Shown: one piece after another, positions 1 to 6,314 of the stretch
Numbering within the stretch: the stretch's first letter is position 1
How the letters are laid out: each line of letters starts with the position of its first letter
Assembly (NCBI GenBank): GCA_034428935.1
Contig: DAOUHB010000112.1
Span: 1 to 10,879, forward strand
Origin: JAAYZQ01 sp034428935
GTDB taxonomy: Bacteria > Chloroflexota > Anaerolineae > JAAYZQ01
DNA: 10,879 bases
Reading direction: 5' to 3'
Program-made: the position numbers and the translations under genes
Notes under the pieces: model-generated
The model's database searches: none
Told to the model about the DNA's origin: nothing
What the model saw: only the letters and a program-made list of their open reading frames with translations

Positions 1-1
1 G

Positions 2-136
2 GGCTCGGCGGAAGACGTGGCCTCGGCCGTCGTCTTTCTGGTGCAGGCCGGCTATATCACCGGCGAGGTCATTGTCGTGGACGGCGGCGAGCGCTACGGC
101 CAGCAGCGGCGGCGCTGGCAGCCGCCCGCCGGCTGA
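2..136 (+). CDS. Short-chain dehydrogenase/reductase (SDR), C-terminal end only
   Basis: This is the last 44 codons of a gene that enters from the left edge and ends at TGA 134-136. The peptide begins GSAEDVASAVVFLV and continues with YITGEVIVVDGG, the classical SDR C-terminal signature: a helix that starts at a 'pEDVA' motif, then a strand with 'ITGxxxxVDGG' that closes the Rossmann fold near the substrate pocket. The sequence is close in style to FabG-like and pteridine-reductase-like SDRs, which reduce carbonyl or pterin substrates with NAD(P)H. The catalytic Ser-Tyr-Lys and the cofactor motif lie outside the window, so the substrate cannot be told. A basic Gln/Arg-rich tail (QQRRRWQPPAG) extends a little beyond the usual SDR end. 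The gene converges with the U32 gene and stops 35 bp from that gene's stop codon, with no terminator hairpin visible between them. Confidence 0.85.
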   Translation, partial: GSAEDVASAVVFLVQAGYITGEVIVVDGGERYGQQRRRWQPPAG

Positions 137-171
137 GGGATGCGCTTCCGTGCCGGCCCGCAGCGAGGGGC

Positions 172-2019
172 TCAGTCCGGCTCGAAGACAATCTCCATCT
201 CGCACGCCCGGCAATCAAAGCGAACACCGTAGCGGCGGCCATCCTCGTCCACGAGGGTGAGGGGCTCGCGCAGCGGGCGGCGCCTCCGGTCCCCAGCGCA
301 CCAGCCGAGCTGGTGGGCCAGGCAGTAGCGCGTGCGCATCACCACCCGGCCCCGCATGTCGAGGCCCGACTCGGCCGCCGGCTCGATCTCGACCACGCCG
401 TGCCGGCGGTAAAAGGCTGCCGCCTGCCGGTTCAACACGTTGCCGCGATAAGTGAGCGTGCTCTCCGGGTAGGCCACGTCGTTGCGCTCGATCTTGCCCT
501 CCAGCCTGGGGCGGTTCGCCTCGCGCACCTCGGTCAGGCGGGCCAGCCCCGCGCGGCGCAGCTCGTTCAGCGTCGACACGGGCAAAAAGCAGGGCTGGTC
601 CCAGGCCAGCTCGCCGTGCGTCACGTCAAAGGCCGTGTCGCCCGCCCTGGCCAACTGGCGGCGGGCCGTCTCTTCGGCCTGGGCCGGCTTGTGTGCCGGC
701 TCTTGAACACCCGCCAGCGTGGTCTCGGCCTTGTTGCCATCCTCGTCGATGGCCTGGAGGCGAAAGCCTTCGGGCGTGCTTTCCAGTTTGAGCCGGACGG
801 CGATGCGGCGTTGAGGCCGGCTTTGCTCCACCTGCCGCAGAAAAGCGTGGTCGTGATTGCGAAAAATCTCCAGCCCGGGGTGAACGCCCGCGCTGTCCTC
901 GACCGTCACCCGCACCTGGCCCCCCACCGGCTCGGCGGCGTTCACCCGTGTGCCTGTCAGCTCGCCCTCGGCATCGAACCAGGTCAGGCCGTCCCCGCCA
1001 TGTAGGGCCAGTGAGGTATCGAGCATGAACCGGTCCCCTTGCACCGCCGCCACCCGGCCCACCGGCTCGCCCACCATCTTCGGTGAGTCGATCGCCCCGG
1101 GCGGCTCGCCGCGGCCGTGCAAAAAGTAGGTCGTGTAGCCGCGGTTGAACGTCTTGTTGACGTCGGGCTCGAACTCGACGTGGCTGTGCCCCGAAGACGC
1201 CCGGGCCAGCCCACGCTCGGCGAGGGCATTGTCAAGCTGCTGCCGGTACCAGCTCACCACGTTTTTTACATACGCCGCGTCCTTGAGCCGGCCTTCAATC
1301 TTGAACGAGGTAACGCCGGCATCCAGCAGCGCCCCCAGCTCGGCGTCCAGCGCCAGGTCGCGCAGGGAGAGGAGGTGGCGCGGCGGCTCCAGGACCCGGC
1401 CATCGGCGTCGACCAGGCTGTACTTGCGGCGGCAGGGCTGGGCGCATTCGCCCCGGTTGCCGCTCCGCCCGCCGATGGCATAGCTCAGGTAGCACTGCCC
1501 GCTGTAGCCGGTGCACAGGGCGCCGTGCACGAAACATTCCAGCTCCAGCGACGTGCGGGCGCGGATGGCGCGGATCTGCTCCAGGCTCAGCTCGCGGGCC
1601 AGGATGGCGCGCCGGAAGCCCACCTCCTCCAGGAAGGCCACCCGTTCGGGCGTGTGGTTGTGCATCTGGGTGCTGGCGATGAGGGCAATGGGCGGCAGCA
1701 CCCAGGGGGCACCCGACTCCAGCAGGCCCACGTCCTGGATGATCACCGCGTCGACGCCCAGGTCGTACAGCTCGTGGATCAGCCGCACCGCCTGGGGCAG
1801 CTCGTCGTCGTGGAGGAGGGTGTTCACCGTGACATAGACCCGCGCCCAGTAGGTGTGGGCGTGGGCCACCAGCGCGGCTATGTCCTGCAGCGAGTTGCCC
1901 GCCTTCTGGCGCGCGCCAAAACGCGGCGCCCCGAGGTAGACGGCGTCGGCACCGCTGTCGATGGCCACCTGGCCGCAGCAAAGGTCCCGGGCCGGGGCAA
2001 GAAGCTCTACTCGTTCCAT
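172..2019 (-). CDS. U32 family peptidase-like protein with DUF3656 (RlhA/YdcP-like)
   Basis: This 615-aa protein starts MERVELLAPARD, typical of the U32 TIM-barrel N-terminus. Residues 161-179 fit the U32 PROSITE-type pattern, reading E-C-F-V-H-G-A-L-C-x4-G-Q-C-Y-L-S. Cys169, Cys176, Cys192 and Cys196 form the conserved four-cysteine set, which in RlhA and TrhP relatives is linked to an iron-sulfur centre. The middle is the DUF3656 (collagenase-like) region. The C-terminus carries a second cysteine group (RTRYCLAHQLGWC, then FDCRACEME). In E. coli, RlhA is needed for hydroxylation of 23S rRNA C2501, so an RNA-modification role is more likely than proteolysis. The start at 2019 is preferred over in-frame codons up to 2184: homology begins there, and the extra 55 codons read through the promoter and are not family-like. 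There is no Shine-Dalgarno, and the promoter predicts a leaderless mRNA. RlhA versus another U32 subfamily is not settled. Confidence 0.9.
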   Translation of the reverse strand: MERVELLAPARDLCCGQVAIDSGADAVYLGAPRFGARQKAGNSLQDIAALVAHAHTYWARVYVTVNTLLHDDELPQAVRLIHELYDLGVDAVIIQDVGLLESGAPWVLPPIALIASTQMHNHTPERVAFLEEVGFRRAILARELSLEQIRAIRARTSLELECFVHGALCTGYSGQCYLSYAIGGRSGNRGECAQPCRRKYSLVDADGRVLEPPRHLLSLRDLALDAELGALLDAGVTSFKIEGRLKDAAYVKNVVSWYRQQLDNALAERGLARASSGHSHVEFEPDVNKTFNRGYTTYFLHGRGEPPGAIDSPKMVGEPVGRVAAVQGDRFMLDTSLALHGGDGLTWFDAEGELTGTRVNAAEPVGGQVRVTVEDSAGVHPGLEIFRNHDHAFLRQVEQSRPQRRIAVRLKLESTPEGFRLQAIDEDGNKAETTLAGVQEPAHKPAQAEETARRQLARAGDTAFDVTHGELAWDQPCFLPVSTLNELRRAGLARLTEVREANRPRLEGKIERNDVAYPESTLTYRGNVLNRQAAAFYRRHGVVEIEPAAESGLDMRGRVVMRTRYCLAHQLGWCAGDRRRRPLREPLTLVDEDGRRYGVRFDCRACEMEIVFEPD

Positions 2020-2026
2020 GCAGCCG

Positions 2027-2055
2027 ATTATACAGCAGGCGGGACCGGCTGCCAA
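2027..2055 (-). promoter_or_regulatory. Sigma-70 promoter of the U32 gene (leaderless)
   Basis: On the minus strand the -35 box TTGGCA (2055-2050) and the -10 box TATAAT (2032-2027) are separated by exactly 17 nt. The expected start site, about 7 nt past the -10 box, is near 2020, one base before the ATG at 2019. No Shine-Dalgarno lies between the -10 box and the ATG. This also argues against any translation start upstream of 2019. Confidence 0.8.
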
Positions 2056-2108
2056 GCGCCGGCACCCTCCCGACGCAGCGTCCTCTTTCTTTGGAACACG
2101 TTCGCCCT

Positions 2109-2137
2109 TTGACATTTGCACCATTTTCGGGTAAGAT
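2109..2137 (+). promoter_or_regulatory. Sigma-70 promoter of ssb
   Basis: A consensus -35 TTGACA (2109-2114), a 17-nt spacer and a -10 TAAGAT (2132-2137) predict transcription from about 2144, giving a leader of about 62 nt before the ssb ATG. The leader contains two alternative short hairpins: 2143-2148 with 2160-2165, or 2152-2156 with 2160-2164. It also contains the palindrome CGGTGCACCG at 2167-2176. The promoter is divergent from the U32 promoter, with 53 bp between the two -35 boxes. It is the only clear promoter upstream of the ssb-to-DUF503 run of genes. Confidence 0.85.
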
Positions 2138-2205
2138 CTGTGGTGGCGTCCTGGCGTTGCGCCACGCGGTGCACCGGACAGCACAGATCAAGGGGAGGGT
2201 AAGAG

Positions 2206-2694
2206 ATGTTTCAGCGTGTAACGCTTATCGGTCATGTGGGGCAGGAACCCCAGATGCGCTATACTCCGGATGGGACACCGGTGACCAACTTCTCGCTGGC
2301 TACCAAGGAAACCATCTCGAAAAAGCTGCCCAACGGCGGCGAGCGGCCCTGCCCGAGCGGTTGGAAAGAATCGTACAACGGCAGGAACTGGGAAGTCACC
2401 ACCTGGTGGCGCGTCACATGCTGGCGGGGCCTGGCCGAGACGGTCAATACCTACCTTTCCAAGGGCAAGATGGTCTTTGTGGAAGGTACCGTGCAGGGCG
2501 AGGCCAGCGATGGCAGCATCAACCCGCGCGTCTGGACCGGCAACGACGGCACGCCGCGGGCGAGCTTTGAGCTTACGGCTCAGACCATCAAGTTCCTCGG
2601 CGAGCGCGGCGATGGCGGCGGCGGGGGCGGCGCGCCCGTCGGCGAGGCACCGCCGGAGCGTGGCGGCTTTGACGACGAGGCTCTGCCCTTCTAG
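2206..2694 (+). CDS. ssb: Single-stranded DNA-binding protein SSB
   Basis: This 162-aa protein binds ssDNA in replication, recombination and repair. The OB fold spans about residues 1-132. It opens with MFQRVTLIGHVGQEPQMRYTP, the usual SSB start (NxVxLIGxLxxDPExRYT), and includes VTNFSLAT (27-33), WWRVTCW (67-73) and YLSKGKMVFVEG (83-94). A Gly-rich linker (134-142) leads to the acidic tip DDEALPF (156-162), the conserved docking peptide for SSB partner proteins. Compared with E. coli or Bacillus SSB, the loop before the WxRV strand is expanded (about 40-63) and contains CPSGWKESYNGRNW. I recall similar loops in Chloroflexota SSBs. The ATG at 2206 has a Shine-Dalgarno (AGGGGAGGG, 2191-2199) and its own promoter. 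Unlike many bacteria, ssb is not flanked here by rpsF and rpsR. Confidence 0.96.
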   Translation: MFQRVTLIGHVGQEPQMRYTPDGTPVTNFSLATKETISKKLPNGGERPCPSGWKESYNGRNWEVTTWWRVTCWRGLAETVNTYLSKGKMVFVEGTVQGEASDGSINPRVWTGNDGTPRASFELTAQTIKFLGERGDGGGGGGAPVGEAPPERGGFDDEALPF

Positions 2695-2722
2695 CGGGCA
2701 CGAGCAAGAGCGTATCGGGGCG

Positions 2723-2744
2723 GGCGCGGCCGGGAGGCCGCGCC
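2723..2744 (+). terminator. GC hairpin downstream of ssb, possible terminator
   Basis: A perfect 9-bp stem pairs GGCGCGGCC (2723-2731) with GGCCGCGCC (2736-2744) around a GGGA loop, starting 28 nt after the ssb stop. No T-tract follows, so it is not a canonical intrinsic terminator. It may be a U-less terminator, a pause site or an mRNA 3'-end stabiliser for ssb. Confidence 0.5.
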
Positions 2745-2757
2745 TGCATAGCCTGTG

Positions 2758-2791
2758 TGCCGGCCCGAATTCATGGACTGACGGGCCGGCA
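2758..2791 (+). other. Second GC hairpin in the ssb-DUF3467 gap
   Basis: The inverted repeat TGCCGGCCCG (2758-2767) / CGGGCCGGCA (2782-2791) forms a perfect 10-bp stem with a 14-nt loop. It lies 13 nt after the first hairpin, and no T-run follows. Together they form a tandem structure that could terminate or process the ssb transcript. Operator function is also possible, since the arms make a 34-bp dyad. Confidence 0.45.
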
Positions 2792-2816
2792 GCAGATGTC
2801 AACGAAGACAAAAAAC

Positions 2817-2837
2817 GTCATGCCAGGGTGGCATGAC
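2817..2837 (+). other. Hairpin just upstream of the DUF3467 ribosome binding site
   Basis: GTCATGCC (2817-2824) and GGCATGAC (2830-2837) are perfect inverted repeats, with an AGGGT loop. The stem ends 6 nt before the Shine-Dalgarno AGAGGA (2844-2849) of the next gene. It could set the 5' end or translation rate of the DUF3467 message, or be a protein-binding dyad. An A-run (2809-2815) precedes it, but no T-run follows. Confidence 0.45.
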
Positions 2838-2855
2838 CTAGATAGAGGACCAATG

Positions 2856-3194
2856 ATGGCAAATCAAGATGCCCCTGCTCCGCGGCGGCCGATTCAGGTC
2901 GAGTTGCCCGCCGAGCTGGAGGCAACCTATTCGAACTTTGCGATGATCAGCCACTCGGCGTCAGAGACCATTGTGGACTTTGCGCGGGTGCTGCCGAACG
3001 CGCCCAAGACCAAGATCTATGCGCGGATCATCATGACGCCCATGAACGCCAAGCTACTGCACCGGGCCCTGGGCGAAAACCTGGCCAAGTACGAGGACAA
3101 GTACGGTGAGATCCAGGCCCCCAACAAGGGCTTTGACCCACCGAAGAAGGGTTTCGAGCCACCGGTTGAGCGCATGGGTTTTGTGCGAGACTGA
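2856..3194 (+). CDS. DUF3467 domain protein
   Basis: This small protein of 112 aa (113 if the adjacent ATG at 2853 is used) has no assigned function. The core IQVELPAELEATYSNFAMISHS, SETIVDFARVLP, KIYARIIMTPMNAKLLHRALGENLAKYEDKYGEI matches what I know of DUF3467, a short conserved bacterial/archaeal family. Its 'YSN' and 'ARIIMTPxxAKxLxxAL' blocks are diagnostic. The tail has a short near-repeat (KGFDPP, KGFEPP) before the end. AGAGGA (2844-2849) lies 6 nt from the ATG at 2856 and only 3 nt from the one at 2853, which favours 2856. In-frame codons back to 2757 would run through the hairpins and encode no family-like sequence. It lies between ssb and der, co-directional with both, and no promoter of its own is evident. 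There is no signal peptide or membrane segment, so it is probably cytoplasmic. Confidence 0.85.
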   Translation: MANQDAPAPRRPIQVELPAELEATYSNFAMISHSASETIVDFARVLPNAPKTKIYARIIMTPMNAKLLHRALGENLAKYEDKYGEIQAPNKGFDPPKKGFEPPVERMGFVRD

Positions 3195-3211
3195 TTCGCG
3201 GCGCTCGATTA

Positions 3212-3260
3212 CCGGCCGGGTTTTACTCTGACCTGTGGGGCCAGGGTGAAGCCCGGCCGG
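3212..3260 (+). repeat. Inverted repeat in the der leader
   Basis: CCGGCCGGG (3212-3220) and CCCGGCCGG (3252-3260) are perfect 9-nt inverted arms around a 31-nt loop. The first arm is followed by TTTTAC, so it resembles half of a terminator. The second arm ends 9 nt before the der Shine-Dalgarno (AAGGA, 3270-3274). It fills most of the 86-bp gap between DUF3467 and der, where no sigma-70 promoter is apparent. It could attenuate read-through or tune der translation. Confidence 0.4.
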
Positions 3261-3280
3261 CAGGCTACCAAGGACAAATA

Positions 3281-4654
3281 ATGCCTCCACCCATCGTCGC
3301 CCTGGTCGGACGCCCCAACGTGGGCAAATCGACCCTCTTTAACCGCATCATCGGCCAGCGGCAGGCCATCGTCGAGGACCTGCCAGGCACCACCCGCGAC
3401 CGGCTCTATGGCGACGCCGAGTGGAACGGAGTGCCCTTTACCGTCGTGGACACCGGCGGGCTGGAGATCGTCGAAAGCCAGAAGCAGCGCGCGCCCCGCG
3501 ACCAGGTGGCGCCCCTGGCCGTGGCCTCGGCCGGCTTTGTCGCAGAAATCCGGCACCACGCCGAGATCGCCATCGAGGAGGCCGACGTCATCATCCTCCT
3601 CGTGGACGTCCTCGACGGCCTGACGCCCGCCGACGAGGACGTGGCCGAGGTGCTGCGGCGGACGAGCAAGCCGGTCCTGGTGGCGGCCAACAAGGCCGAC
3701 AACCCGGCCAGGCAGCAGGCCGCCTTCGAGTTCTATGCCCTCGGCCTGGGCGAGGTGTATGCCATCTCGGCCCTCCACGGCCTGGGCATCGGCGACCTGC
3801 TGGACGAGGTGGCCGGCGCCCTGCCCGTGGTGGAAGAGGTCGAGGAGCCCGACGCCATCAAGATCGCCCTCGTGGGGCGGCCCAACGTCGGCAAGTCGTC
3901 CCTCCTCAACAAGCTGCTGGGCCAGGAGCGGGCCATCGTCAGCGACATCCCGGGCACGACGCGGGATAGCACCGATACCTACCTCACCTGGGAGGGGCAG
4001 GCGATGCTCCTCATCGACACGGCCGGCATCCGCCGCCGGGGCAAGGTGGAGCGGGGCCTGGAAAAGTTCAGCGTCCTGCGCTCCATGAAAGCCATCGCCC
4101 GGGCCGACGTCGTCCTCCTCCTGGTCGACGCCCAGGACCTGGTCACGGCACAGGATGCCCACGTGGCCGGCTACATCCTGGAGGAAAAGCGCAGCGTCGT
4201 CGTCCTGGTCAACAAGTGGGACCTGGTGGAAAAGGACACCTACACCATGGAGGCCTACACCAAGCAGGTGCGGTCGGCCCTCCAGTTCCTCGATTACGTG
4301 CCGGTGCTCTTTGTCTCGGCCCTCACCGGCCAGCGGGTGAACAAGGTGCTGCCCCTGGCCTACGAGGTCTACCAGGAGCGCCAGGTGCGCATCACCACCG
4401 GCGAGCTCAACCGCCTGGTGGAAGACGTCGTGGTGCGCCATCCGCCGCCCCACAAGGGCAACAGGCGCGTCAAGTTCTTTTACGCCACGCAGGCCAGCGT
4501 GGACCCGCCCACCTTTGTCTTTTTTGTCAACGAGCCGGAGCTGGTGCACTTTTCCTACCAGCGCTACATCGAGAATCAGATCAGGCGCCACCACAGCTTT
4601 ATCGGTACCCCGCTCAAGCTCGTGTTCCGCGCCCGGGACCGGGACCGGGACTAA
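3281..4654 (+). CDS. der: Ribosome biogenesis GTPase Der (EngA)
   Basis: This 457-aa double-Era GTPase is needed for maturation of the 50S subunit. The first G domain shows GRPNVGKST (10-18), PGTTRD (35-40), DTGG (57-60), NKAD (137-140) and SAL (163-165). The second shows GRPNVGKSS (199-207), PGTTRD (224-229), DTAG (246-249), NKWD (311-314) and SAL (346-348). An acidic linker (about 181-192) joins them, and a C-terminal KH-like domain (about 370-455) ends in YIENQIRRHHSFIGTPLKLVFR, the standard Der ending. All nucleotide-binding motifs are intact. Unusually, the stretch between DTGG and AIEEAD in the first domain is about 18 residues longer than in B. subtilis Der. The ATG at 3281 has a Shine-Dalgarno, AAGGA, 6 nt upstream. 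The next gene follows after 27 bp, suggesting an operon. Confidence 0.97.
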   Translation: MPPPIVALVGRPNVGKSTLFNRIIGQRQAIVEDLPGTTRDRLYGDAEWNGVPFTVVDTGGLEIVESQKQRAPRDQVAPLAVASAGFVAEIRHHAEIAIEEADVIILLVDVLDGLTPADEDVAEVLRRTSKPVLVAANKADNPARQQAAFEFYALGLGEVYAISALHGLGIGDLLDEVAGALPVVEEVEEPDAIKIALVGRPNVGKSSLLNKLLGQERAIVSDIPGTTRDSTDTYLTWEGQAMLLIDTAGIRRRGKVERGLEKFSVLRSMKAIARADVVLLLVDAQDLVTAQDAHVAGYILEEKRSVVVLVNKWDLVEKDTYTMEAYTKQVRSALQFLDYVPVLFVSALTGQRVNKVLPLAYEVYQERQVRITTGELNRLVEDVVVRHPPPHKGNRRVKFFYATQASVDPPTFVFFVNEPELVHFSYQRYIENQIRRHHSFIGTPLKLVFRARDRDRD

Positions 4655-4681
4655 GGGCCTCGCCCGGGAGGGGGAGTTGCT

Positions 4682-6025
4682 GTGCCGCCAAGCGATCCGC
4701 GGGGAGTGCGGTTGCGGAGGATCTTCTGGTTCGTGGTGGTGCCCTTGGCCGCCTGCCTGGCCCTGGCCGTCTGCGCCATCCTGGCGGCCGGAGGCTTCCT
4801 CGCGCTCCGCGGCGGGCCGCCGGCGCCGGCCGCCAGCGAGCCGGACCACCCCCTATCGCGCATCCGGCCCACCGTTCTCACCGTGACGCTCTCGCCGGGC
4901 CCCGGCACCCTGGCGACGCCCGAAGCCACGGCGCCCGAGAGCCACACGGGGCTCCCCGAGGCGACTGCCGCCCTTGAGACGCCTCCCAGGGCCACCGCGG
5001 CCCCGGCGCTGCCCTCCGAGACGCCGCTCCCCCTCCCGACGTCCGCGCCCACCGGAGCGGCCACCAACACGCCCCAACCGACGCCGGAGCCCAGCGCCAC
5101 CGGCGCACCGTCGCCCTCGCCGACGCCGACGGCCACCGCCACGCCCTCACCCTCGCCCTCGCCCAGCGCCACGCCCTCGCCCAGCGCCACCGCCACGCCC
5201 AGCCCGACCTCGGCGCCGAGGGGCTACCTGGCCTTCAGCTCTGACCGGGACGGCGACCTGGAGGTCTATGTCATGGGTGACGATGGCAGCCAGGTGACGC
5301 GGGTGACCAACTCCGTAGGGGAGGATAGCCGGCCCGCCTGGCTACCGCCCCAGGACGGCATGGGACGCCTGGCCTTCGAGTCGGTCCGCGGCGGCAACTA
5401 TGACCTCTATGCCGTCGACGCCACCGGCGGCAACCTGCTGCGCCTGACCGACAGCCCGGCCGACGAGAACGATCCCTGCTGGCTGCCGGGCAGCAACCCG
5501 CGCCTGGTCTATGCCACCGGCCGCGACGGCAACTGGGAGATCTATGTGGCGAACCCCGACGGCAGCGGCGGGGTGAACGTCAGCAACCACGAGGCCGAGG
5601 ACTTTGGTCCCGCCTGCTCGCCCGACGGCGGGCGCATCGCCTTTGACTCCGACCGGTCGGGCGACTACGAGATCATGGTGGTCAACGCCGACGGCAGCGG
5701 CATGACCAACCTGACGCGGCACCCGGCCTGGGACGTGAGCCCGGCCTGGTCGCCCGATGGCCGCCGCATCGCCTTCAGCTCGGATCGGGACATGAACTGG
5801 GAGATCTATCTCATGGATTCCGACGGCAGCAACCTGGTGCGCCTGACGGACGATCCCGCGGACGACGACCACCCCACCTGGTCCCCGGACGGCAGCCGGC
5901 TGGCCTTTGTCTCGTGGCGCACGGGCGATGCCGAGATCTGGATCATGAACCTGGACGGCAGCGGGGCGACCAACGTGACGAATCACCCGGCCGAGGATTG
6001 GGACGTCGTCTGGGGGGAGTGGTAG
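4682..6025 (+). CDS. Membrane-anchored TolB-like six-bladed beta-propeller (PD40 repeats)
   Basis: This 447-aa protein has an Arg-rich N-terminus, one hydrophobic segment (about 14-42, FWFVVVPLAACLALAV onward), a disordered Pro/Ser/Thr/Ala linker (about 70-180) and then six PD40/WD40-like repeats (182-447). Blades start at YLAFSSDRDGD, RLAFESVRGGN, RLVYATGRDGN, RIAFDSDRSGD, RIAFSSDRDMN and RLAFVSWRTGD. Most carry 'xEIYVxxxDGS', and three end in 'SPDG', as in the TolB propeller. It is likely anchored in the membrane with the propeller outside. Such domains usually bind proteins or glycans, and no catalytic residues are visible. It is not TolB itself: the TolB N-terminal domain is absent. It starts with GTG (4682) behind GGGAGGGGGAG (4666-4676), 27 bp after der and 4 bp before the DUF503 gene. 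Why it sits in a ribosome-biogenesis operon is unclear. Confidence 0.88.
   Translation: MPPSDPRGVRLRRIFWFVVVPLAACLALAVCAILAAGGFLALRGGPPAPAASEPDHPLSRIRPTVLTVTLSPGPGTLATPEATAPESHTGLPEATAALETPPRATAAPALPSETPLPLPTSAPTGAATNTPQPTPEPSATGAPSPSPTPTATATPSPSPSPSATPSPSATATPSPTSAPRGYLAFSSDRDGDLEVYVMGDDGSQVTRVTNSVGEDSRPAWLPPQDGMGRLAFESVRGGNYDLYAVDATGGNLLRLTDSPADENDPCWLPGSNPRLVYATGRDGNWEIYVANPDGSGGVNVSNHEAEDFGPACSPDGGRIAFDSDRSGDYEIMVVNADGSGMTNLTRHPAWDVSPAWSPDGRRIAFSSDRDMNWEIYLMDSDGSNLVRLTDDPADDDHPTWSPDGSRLAFVSWRTGDAEIWIMNLDGSGATNVTNHPAEDWDVVWGEW
5107..5212 (+). repeat. Low-complexity Pro/Ser/Thr/Ala linker DNA
   Basis: This segment of the propeller gene consists of irregular repeats of ACGCCCTCGCCCAGCGCCAC-like units coding for TPSPSPSATPSPSAT. 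The complementary strand at 5144-5164 has four GGG runs separated by exactly 3 nt. Such tracts are prone to length change by slippage. Confidence 0.75.
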
Positions 6026-6029
6026 CATC

Positions 6030-6314
6030 GTGCACGTCGGCGTTTGCACCATCGAGCTGCGGCTGCCCGGCAACGACTCGCTCAAGGGCAAGCGCAGGAT
6101 CGTCAAGTCCATCATCGCCCGCGTCGGCCAGCAGTTCAACGTCTCTATCGCCGAGGTCGAATCGCAGGACACCTGGCAGCGCGCCGTGCTGGGCGTCAGC
6201 GGCGTGTCGTCCAGCGCCGAGTACGTTCACGGCCAGATGGAGCGAGTCGTGGAGTGGATTGAGACGAACCGGCCCGACGTGGAGCTCCTGGAGTATCACA
6301 TCGAGCTGCTGTAG
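6030..6314 (+). CDS. DUF503 family protein (YlxP-like)
   Basis: This 94-aa cytoplasmic protein matches DUF503 throughout: MHVGVCTIELRLPGNDSLKGKR at the start, then IVKSIIARVGQQFNVSIAEV, QRAVLGVSGVS and a C-terminal VELLEYHIELL. The family includes YlxP, encoded between infB and rbfA in many Firmicutes and thought to act in ribosome assembly or translation, though the exact role is not established. Here it follows der rather than infB, and may have a similar role. The start is GTG (6030), 4 bp after the propeller stop. A Shine-Dalgarno (GGGGAG, 6014-6019) lies inside the end of that gene, so translational coupling is likely. Its 3' end overlaps the stop of the convergent PPDK_N gene by 19 bp, leaving no room for a dedicated terminator. 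Confidence 0.9.
   Translation: MHVGVCTIELRLPGNDSLKGKRRIVKSIIARVGQQFNVSIAEVESQDTWQRAVLGVSGVSSSAEYVHGQMERVVEWIETNRPDVELLEYHIELL

Noticed and set aside
1117..2112. Plus-strand open frame opposite the U32 gene
   Set aside because: It is antisense to the U32 cysteine signature and crosses the U32 promoter; low-complexity Gly/Ala/Val/Gln/His composition, no domain.
2020..2184. N-terminal extension of the U32 protein to codons as far as 2184
   Set aside because: The extra residues read through the -10 and -35 boxes and are not like the family, which begins at MERVELLAPARD.
3209..4849. Long minus-strand open frame opposite der
   Set aside because: It is antisense to the clear der gene, rich in Gly/Val/Asp/His/Leu as expected from reading GC-rich codons backwards, and has no recognisable domain.
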